The notes under the pieces: model-generated
What the model was told of the DNA's origin: nothing
The model's input: only the letters and a program-made list of their open reading frames with translations
Databases searched by the model: none
Assembly (NCBI GenBank): GCA_944384985.1
Contig: CALWVM010000016.1
Location: forward strand, 1 to 48,891
Direction of reading: 5' to 3'
Length of the DNA: 48,891 nt
Source: an uncultured Clostridia bacterium
Lineage (GTDB): Bacteria; Bacillota; Clostridia; Oscillospirales; Acutalibacteraceae
Made by a program: the position numbers and the translations under genes
In this document: positions 43,503 to 48,891 of the stretch, piece after piece
Position numbering within the stretch: position 1 is the first letter of the stretch
How the letters are laid out: each line of letters starts with the position of its first letter

Positions 43503-45635
43503 ATGCAAACCCTAAAAAAATCGCTTTGTCTGCTGCTCGCGTTATGGCCGGTCTTTACCTTCGCTTCGTGTTCTTCGCAAAACGCGATGGCAGAAAAGCA
43601 GGCAACGCCCGTTAACCTTGCCGTGCAGGAACAGCGTGCAAGGGAACAAAAGCAAGGCGATATTTATGTTTCTCCGAGCGGCAGTGACGAAAACCCCGGC
43701 ACAAAAGAACAGCCTGTGCAAACGCCGCAGCGTGCCGTGGAATTGGCGCGTGCGCTCGACAAAGCGGAAAAGGTGATTTATTTCGCGGACGGCGAATACC
43801 GCATTTCGGCACTGACCCTGACCGCCGAGGACAGCGGCATTACTTTCTTTGCCGAAAACGGTGCGGTGTTCAACGGCGGATTGACGCTTGACCCGGCAGA
43901 TTTTGAGCCGTACAAAGACAATATTCAGGTGCTGGATTTGTCCAAATACGGCGTGACAGCCGAGCGCATTGGGCAGGTGCGCGCTTTCGGGCAGTACAAT
44001 CAGGCGGCGAAATACAACGCCGAGGGCAGCCTCTATTGCGAGCTGTTTTGTGACAATGTCCGCATGACCTTAGCGCGTTATCCCAATGCAGGGGAATACC
44101 TGTATACGGGCAAGATCCTCGATAACGGCGATTCGAAAGAGGTCTATACCGACCAAGGCACCGAAACAAATCCCGATTGGGAAACCATGCAAAACCCGCG
44201 CGGCGGCACATTTGAAGCGGACAAAGCCGTGACCGACCGCGTCAAAACCTGGACAAACAGCGACGACATCTGGATGTTCGGCTATTTCCAATATGACTGG
44301 GCGGATTCCACCACGCCGCTGAAAGAGGTCGGCGACGGAACGGTAACTACCGAATACGCCAGCGTTTACGGATTTAAAGAGGGTATGCCCTACTATTTCT
44401 TTAACGTGTTTGAAGAGCTGGATGCGGAAAACGAATGGTACATAGACCGCGATGCCCTCAAACTGTACTTCATTCCGCCCGCGGACTTTCAAGGCAAATC
44501 TCTGGAGATCTCTCTGGAAACCGGCGATCTGGTCACGCTGCAAGACGCGCAGAACGTCACATTTGATGGTATCACCTTTACCGGCACGCGCGCAAGCGCG
44601 ATCCGGGGAACGGGCAGCGACATCACGATCCAAAACTGCACCGTCAAAAATGTCGGGGAAAATGCCATAGAGCTGACGGGCGAGCGTATCCTCGTCGAAA
44701 ACAATACGATCACGGCCACCGGCAAGGCGGGCGTGATCCTCACGGGCGGCGACCGTGAGACGCTCACATCAAGTGAAAATGTCGTAACCAACAATCTGAT
44801 CTATGACTGGTCGCAGGTTTACAGGACTTACCAGGCGGCGGTGAGCCTGAACGGTGTGGGCGCAGTGTGCAGCCATAACGAGATCTACAATTCCCCGCAT
44901 GAGGCGATCACGTACTCCGGCAACAACCACGTCATCGAATATAACGTGATCCATGATGTCGTGCTGGAATCCTCAGATGCAGGTGCGATCTACGCGGGGC
45001 GCAGTTGGAGCTATTACGGGAATGTTATCCGGTACAACTGCATTTACAACATCGGCTCCGAAGATTTTACGCCGAGCGGCATTTATTTTGACGATGCGCT
45101 TTCCGGACAGGAAGCCTACGGGAATCTGCTTATCAACATTCCGGGCTGTGCCTTCCTGTTAGGCGGCGGCCGCGATCTGAAAATCGAAAACAACCTGATC
45201 ATAAATGCGGCCACGCCGATTTACTATGATGACCGCGCAATTGTGGACAGCTCTGCGAGCAGCTGGTTTAAGCACAGCCAAACGCCCGGAGAAGGGCTTT
45301 GGGCAACGCTTACAGAGGTGGATGTGCAGTCGGAAGCATGGAAAGCCGCTTTCCCGGAACTGTCCGCGCTCTCCGATGATTTTGAAAACACCGAAGACCC
45401 GCAGTTTGCCGCCAATCCTGCAAACAGCACCGTGAAGCACAATGTTGTCGTAAACGCCAAAAAGAGTCTCGGCGATATTTCCAATGGGGCTGAAGAATAC
45501 AGCGACATTTCCGAAAATACGCTGTATAAATTGGGCGATGCACCTTTTGCCGCAGACGGCGACTATACGCTGACACAGCTGCCCGAGGACTTTGAGCAGC
45601 TTCCGTTTGATCAAATGGGCAGGACTTATAAATAA
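43503..45635 (+). CDS. Right-handed beta-helix lipoprotein, putative glycan-active enzyme
   Basis: This 710-residue protein has a lipoprotein signal (MQTLKKSLCLLLALWPVFTF, then ASC with lipidated C23), a short linker, and a right-handed parallel beta-helix. The opening IYVSPSGSDENPGTKEQPVQ and the later DITIQNCTVKNVGENAIELT and SSDAGAIYAGRSW are typical of beta-helix carbohydrate enzymes such as GH120 and GH141 or polysaccharide lyases. Conserved Asp residues in the DAGAIY and IYFDDAL turns could be catalytic. It is the only extracellular candidate enzyme of the locus, so it may make the first cut. Family not assigned. Confidence 0.75.
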   Translation: MQTLKKSLCLLLALWPVFTFASCSSQNAMAEKQATPVNLAVQEQRAREQKQGDIYVSPSGSDENPGTKEQPVQTPQRAVELARALDKAEKVIYFADGEYRISALTLTAEDSGITFFAENGAVFNGGLTLDPADFEPYKDNIQVLDLSKYGVTAERIGQVRAFGQYNQAAKYNAEGSLYCELFCDNVRMTLARYPNAGEYLYTGKILDNGDSKEVYTDQGTETNPDWETMQNPRGGTFEADKAVTDRVKTWTNSDDIWMFGYFQYDWADSTTPLKEVGDGTVTTEYASVYGFKEGMPYYFFNVFEELDAENEWYIDRDALKLYFIPPADFQGKSLEISLETGDLVTLQDAQNVTFDGITFTGTRASAIRGTGSDITIQNCTVKNVGENAIELTGERILVENNTITATGKAGVILTGGDRETLTSSENVVTNNLIYDWSQVYRTYQAAVSLNGVGAVCSHNEIYNSPHEAITYSGNNHVIEYNVIHDVVLESSDAGAIYAGRSWSYYGNVIRYNCIYNIGSEDFTPSGIYFDDALSGQEAYGNLLINIPGCAFLLGGGRDLKIENNLIINAATPIYYDDRAIVDSSASSWFKHSQTPGEGLWATLTEVDVQSEAWKAAFPELSALSDDFENTEDPQFAANPANSTVKHNVVVNAKKSLGDISNGAEEYSDISENTLYKLGDAPFAADGDYTLTQLPEDFEQLPFDQMGRTYK

Positions 45636-45731
45636 AGGCATACCCTGTACGGATCTGTTTGTGTGAATACACGGCTGCAAGACAATGGTACAATCCAATA
45701 TCATATTATTTTGAAGACAAGAGGCGCAAAA

Positions 45732-47054
45732 ATGTACGAAAAGATTACCATTCCGACCATCCGCTTTGAGGGTGCTGAAAGCCAAAATCCGCTGGCGTTT
45801 CATTACTATGATGCCGAACGGGAAATTCTGGGCAAACCCATGAAAGACCATCTGAAATTTGCCATGTCCTGGTGGCACACCCTGTGTGCCGGCGGTACGG
45901 ATATGTTCGGGCGCGCGACCTTCGACAAATCCTTCGGCGCTGTGCCGGATACCATGGAACATGCCAAAGCAAAGGTCGATGTCGGCTTTGCCTTCATGGA
46001 AAAGCTGCGGATCCCGTATTTCTGCTTCCATGACATGGATCTGGTACCCGAATCGGATGACATCAACGAAACCAATGCCCGTCTGGACGAGATCTCGGAT
46101 TATATTTTGGAAAAAATGCAGAAAACGGGCATCAAGTGCCTTTGGGGCACGGCCAATATGTTTTCCAATCCGCGCTACATGAACGGCGCGGGCAGCACAA
46201 ATTCCGCTGAGGTGTATACCTTTGCCGCGGCACAGATCAAAAAGGCACTGGATTTGACCGTAAAATTCGGCGGCGAGGGCTATGTGTTCTGGGGCGGCCG
46301 CGAGGGCTATGAAACCCTGCTCAATACGGACGTCAAGTTTGAACAGGAAAATATTGCGCGCTTGATGCGCATGGCGGTGGAATATGGGCGCAGCATCGGC
46401 TTTACAGGCGATTTTTACATCGAGCCGAAGCCGAAAGAGCCTATGAAGCACCAATACGATTTTGACGCAGCGACCGCGATCGGCTTCCTGCGGCAATACG
46501 GGCTCGACAAGGATTTCAAGCTGAATATCGAAGCGAACCATGCCACTTTAGCAGGGCATACGTTCCAGCATGAGCTTCGTATTTCAGCCATAAACGGGAT
46601 GCTCGGCAGCATTGACGCCAATCAGGGCGATCTGCTTTTGGGCTGGGATACCGATGAATTCCCGTGCAATGTGTATGACGCGACCATGTGCATGTACGAA
46701 GTCCTTAAAGCGGGCGGGTTTGTGCACGGCGGGTTAAACTTCGACGCAAAATCCCGGCGCCCGAGCAACACGATGGAGGACCTGGTGCAAAGCTATATTT
46801 TGGGGATGGATACCTTTGCACTTGGGCTTATCAAGGCGGCCGCACTCATCGAGGACGGACGGCTGGACCGCTTTGTCGAGGCGCGTTATGCCAGCTTTAA
46901 AACCGGTATCGGCGCCAAAATCATCCGCGGCGAAACGACGCTTCAAGAACTGAGCGACTATGCCTGTGCCAAGAAGAAGCCCGAAGCGCCGTCCTCCGGC
47001 AGGCAGGAATACCTGCAGGCGGTCGTCAATTCCGTGCTGTTCGGGGAAGGGTAA
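45732..47054 (+). CDS. xylA: Xylose isomerase
   Basis: This 440-residue enzyme converts D-xylose to D-xylulose in the cytoplasm. It is the class II (long) form. Catalytic H100 and D103 lie in CFHDMD, and metal ligands are visible as E231 in [10 protein letters not shown]267 and H270 in [13 protein letters not shown]295 in SIDANQGD, and D306/D308 in GWDTDEFP. The ATG at 45732 follows AAGAGG. It is followed 4 bases later by xylulokinase. Its place at the end of the glycosidase cluster is the strongest evidence that xylose is released from the target glycan. The 96-base gap before it has no convincing promoter. Confidence 0.97.
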   Translation: MYEKITIPTIRFEGAESQNPLAFHYYDAEREILGKPMKDHLKFAMSWWHTLCAGGTDMFGRATFDKSFGAVPDTMEHAKAKVDVGFAFMEKLRIPYFCFHDMDLVPESDDINETNARLDEISDYILEKMQKTGIKCLWGTANMFSNPRYMNGAGSTNSAEVYTFAAAQIKKALDLTVKFGGEGYVFWGGREGYETLLNTDVKFEQENIARLMRMAVEYGRSIGFTGDFYIEPKPKEPMKHQYDFDAATAIGFLRQYGLDKDFKLNIEANHATLAGHTFQHELRISAINGMLGSIDANQGDLLLGWDTDEFPCNVYDATMCMYEVLKAGGFVHGGLNFDAKSRRPSNTMEDLVQSYILGMDTFALGLIKAAALIEDGRLDRFVEARYASFKTGIGAKIIRGETTLQELSDYACAKKKPEAPSSGRQEYLQAVVNSVLFGEG

Positions 47055-47058
47055 AACG

Positions 47059-48585
47059 ATGCGGTATGTGATTGGTATCGATCTGGGAACATCGGCGACC
47101 AAAACCGTTTTGTTTGATATAACGGGCAAAAAAATTGCATCCGCCGCAAAGGAATATCCCCTTTTACAGCCGCAAAACGGCTGGGCCGAGCAGGACCCGG
47201 CGGAGTGGTATGCGGCGGCGATCGAGACCCTACGCGCCGTTGTGGAAAAAAGCGGCGTTTCGGCTGCGGATATTGTATCGCTCGGCATTTCCGGGCAGAT
47301 GCACGGCCTTGTGATGCTTGACGAAGCGGGCGAGGTGCTGCGTCCGGCGATTCTGTGGTGCGACCAGCGCACGGAAAAGGAATGTGCGGAAATCACGGAA
47401 CGTGTTGGCTTTGACAGGCTGATTGCAATCACCGCAAATCCTGCGCTGACCGGCTTCACGGCATCCAAAATTCTGTGGGTCAAAAAGCACGAGCCGGCGC
47501 TTTATCAAAAATGCCGCCATGTTTTACTGCCGAAGGATTATCTTCGCTACAAGCTGACAGGTGTTTTTGCCACGGAAATGTCGGATGCATCCGGTATGCA
47601 GCTTTTGGATGTGCCGCACCGCTGTTGGTCAAAAGAGGTGCTGGCCGCGCTCGACATCGATCCCGCCTTGCTCGGCAGGCTGTATGAGTCCCCCGAGGTG
47701 ACGGGTACGATCGGTAAAGAAGCCGCAGGCCTGACCGGGCTTGCGGTCGGCACGCCCGTGGTCGGCGGGGCAGGGGATAACGCGGCTGCCGCTGTAGGTA
47801 CGGGCGTTGTCCGCGACGGCAGGGCGTTTACTACCATCGGGACTTCCGGCGTCGTGTACGCGCATACCGACAAGCCGATCATCGACCCAAAAGGGCGCGT
47901 GCATACCTTCTGCTGTGCCGTGCCGGGCGCGTGGCACGTCATGGGCGTGACACAGGCGTCTGGGCTTTCTTTACAGTGGTTCAAAAACAATTTCTGTATG
48001 CCTGAAATCGAACGTGCAAAGCAGACGGGGAAAGATGTTTACCAAATCACAGACGAGGAAGCATCGAAGATCCCGATCGGCGCAGACAGGCTTTTGTATT
48101 TGCCGTATTTGATGGGTGAGCGCACGCCGCATCTCGACGCGAACTGCCGCGGCGTTTTCTTCGGCCTTTCCGCCATGCACACGCGCGCACACCTCGTGCG
48201 CGCCGTGATGGAGGGCGTCGGGTATTCGCTGATGGACTGTATGCACATCCTGCAAACGATGGGCATTGCGCCTGCGGAAATGATTGCTACGGGCGGCGGG
48301 GGGAAAAGCGCGCTGTGGCGGCAGATGCTTTGCGATATGTTTGAAATACCGGTTTGTACAACCGCCTCGTCCGAAGGCCCGGCATTGGGCGTCGCGATCC
48401 TGGCGGCTGTCGGCGCAGGGATCTACAAAAGCGTGGAGGCGGCGTGCGACGTCATGGTGCAAAAGAATGATAATGCGCTCCTGCCCGTCCCGGAAAACAC
48501 GGCGATTTACTACAAATACCACGCCTTGTATAAAAAACTGTATGCGTCTTTAAAAGACGATTTCCAAGCGCTCGCCGCCCTATAA
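47059..48585 (+). CDS. xylB: Xylulokinase
   Basis: This 508-residue FGGY-family sugar kinase phosphorylates D-xylulose to xylulose 5-phosphate, which enters the pentose phosphate pathway. The N-terminal phosphate loop GIDLGTSATKT, the xylulokinase-type segment GISGQMHGLVMLD (76-88) and the catalytic D240 in VGGAGDNAAAA are all present, as are the C-terminal ATP-site glycines (ATGGGGKSALW). The ATG at 47059 lies 4 bases after the xylA stop, preceded by GGGGAAGGG. It is the last gene before the tRNA. No clear terminator is seen after it. Confidence 0.96.
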   Translation: MRYVIGIDLGTSATKTVLFDITGKKIASAAKEYPLLQPQNGWAEQDPAEWYAAAIETLRAVVEKSGVSAADIVSLGISGQMHGLVMLDEAGEVLRPAILWCDQRTEKECAEITERVGFDRLIAITANPALTGFTASKILWVKKHEPALYQKCRHVLLPKDYLRYKLTGVFATEMSDASGMQLLDVPHRCWSKEVLAALDIDPALLGRLYESPEVTGTIGKEAAGLTGLAVGTPVVGGAGDNAAAAVGTGVVRDGRAFTTIGTSGVVYAHTDKPIIDPKGRVHTFCCAVPGAWHVMGVTQASGLSLQWFKNNFCMPEIERAKQTGKDVYQITDEEASKIPIGADRLLYLPYLMGERTPHLDANCRGVFFGLSAMHTRAHLVRAVMEGVGYSLMDCMHILQTMGIAPAEMIATGGGGKSALWRQMLCDMFEIPVCTTASSEGPALGVAILAAVGAGIYKSVEAACDVMVQKNDNALLPVPENTAIYYKYHALYKKLYASLKDDFQALAAL

Positions 48586-48760
48586 TACAGTCGGAAAATT
48601 TGCTCCTGATCTGTTCCTGCCGATAAATAAATGCGGCAGTGCGAATCGCACCGCCGGTCGGTGCGGCAAACGCAGGCGCCTGTGCCGCGCTTTACAGGAC
48701 TGCTAAAAATCGGAACATGGACTGCCGTTTTTCGGATTTTTAAGTTTTTTGAAAAAAGCC
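48586..48760. other. Intergenic region between xylB and the tRNA-Pro gene
   Basis: No gene is seen. There are three small dyads, CTGCCG/CGGCAG at 48617-48639, GCACCG/CGGTGC at 48648-48664 and AGGCGCCT near 48674, none followed by a T-run. A T-rich stretch lies near 48728-48750. Termination of the long operon may occur here but cannot be pinned to one hairpin. Confidence 0.4.
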
Positions 48761-48789
48761 TTGATTTTGCGCGCGAAATATATTATAAT
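48761..48789 (+). promoter_or_regulatory. Promoter of the tRNA-Pro gene
   Basis: TTGATT (48761-48766) and TATAAT (48784-48789) are separated by a 17-base spacer and end 25 bases upstream of the mature tRNA 5' end. Confidence 0.85.
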
Positions 48790-48814
48790 ACCAAAGCACT
48801 CGAAAGAGCGCCAT

Positions 48815-48891
48815 CGGGGTGTGGCGAAGTTTGGTATCGCGCTTGGTTCGGGACCAAGAGGCCATGGGTTCAAGTCCCGTCACTCCGACCA
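48815..48891 (+). tRNA. tRNA-Pro (anticodon CGG)
   Basis: A 77-base tRNA folds cleanly. The acceptor stem CGGGGTG pairs with CACTCCG (one G-T pair), the anticodon stem CTTGG/CCAAG holds the loop TTCGGGA with anticodon CGG at 48849-48851, and the T arm is ATGGG-TTCAAGT-CCCGT. The 3' CCA is encoded and forms the last three bases of the window. It reads the proline codon CCG. Confidence 0.96.

Noticed and set aside
45636-45731. Possible internal promoter before xylA (TACAAT near 45690).
   Set aside because: No acceptable -35 lies at 16-18 bases, so I do not call it; an internal promoter for xylAB remains possible.
48617-48664. Hairpins after xylB considered as the operon terminator.
   Set aside because: Stems of 6 bp or fewer with long or unrelated loops and no following T-run.

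Overview
The window looks like the chromosome of a low-to-mid GC, gut-type Clostridia species, probably of the Oscillospirales or a nearby order. This rests on consensus sigma-A promoters with 17-bp spacers, strong AGGAGG-type ribosome binding sites, occasional TTG/GTG starts, GPH-type sugar symporters, a SpoIIE-type phosphatase and a Gram-positive style polysaccharide utilisation locus. The assignment is inference from gene content; there is no rRNA or other taxonomic marker.

Layout. (1) 1-2350: the first codons of a leftward gene, possibly a TnpV-like protein, then a MATE efflux pump divergent from an Lrp/AsnC regulator. (2) 2368-6989: an alpha-galactoside operon, ROK regulator - GPH symporter - GH36 alpha-galactosidase, whose promoter carries a near-perfect 31-bp palindrome over the -10 element and start point. 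(3) 7004-11411: a LysR regulator, then a rightward group of a 77-aa protein, a DUF3737 beta-helix protein, an exported cyclophilin-like protein and a second MATE pump. (4) 11421-15664: a leftward four-gene operon of a STAS antagonist, a dicarboxylate-type symporter with a degenerate GHKL-ATPase-like domain fused to its N-terminus, a membrane SpoIIE-type PP2C phosphatase and an RsbW-like kinase. I read it as a complete partner-switching circuit whose output may be the transporter itself. This is the most unusual element in the window. (5) 15787-17169: a von Willebrand A-domain protein. (6) 17284-48585: a glycan utilisation locus of about 31 kb.

The glycan locus has a leftward GH3 enzyme divergent from a LacI-type regulator, with one operator-like palindrome between the two start points. 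Rightward follow GH18, an unassigned 763-aa alpha/alpha-barrel candidate, GH35, a GPH symporter, a leucine-rich-repeat lipoprotein, GH39, a divergent GH95-like protein, GH2, an unassigned clan-GH-D-like protein, a GH109-like oxidoreductase-fold protein, a DUF5054/GH38-like protein, GH95, a beta-helix lipoprotein, xylose isomerase and xylulokinase. Apart from the two lipoproteins the enzymes have no signal peptides. The picture is therefore import of oligosaccharides by a symporter, trimming in the cytoplasm by a battery of mostly exo-acting enzymes, and entry of released xylose into the pentose phosphate pathway. The enzyme set suggests a glycan carrying xylose, fucose and galactose, perhaps also mannose, GlcNAc or GalNAc. 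A plant complex N-glycan or a fucosylated hemicellulose are candidates, neither proven.

The window ends exactly at the CCA end of a tRNA-Pro(CGG) gene with its own promoter. Starts were adjusted from the longest open frames by ribosome binding site. Family calls come from reading motifs by eye, without any database search.
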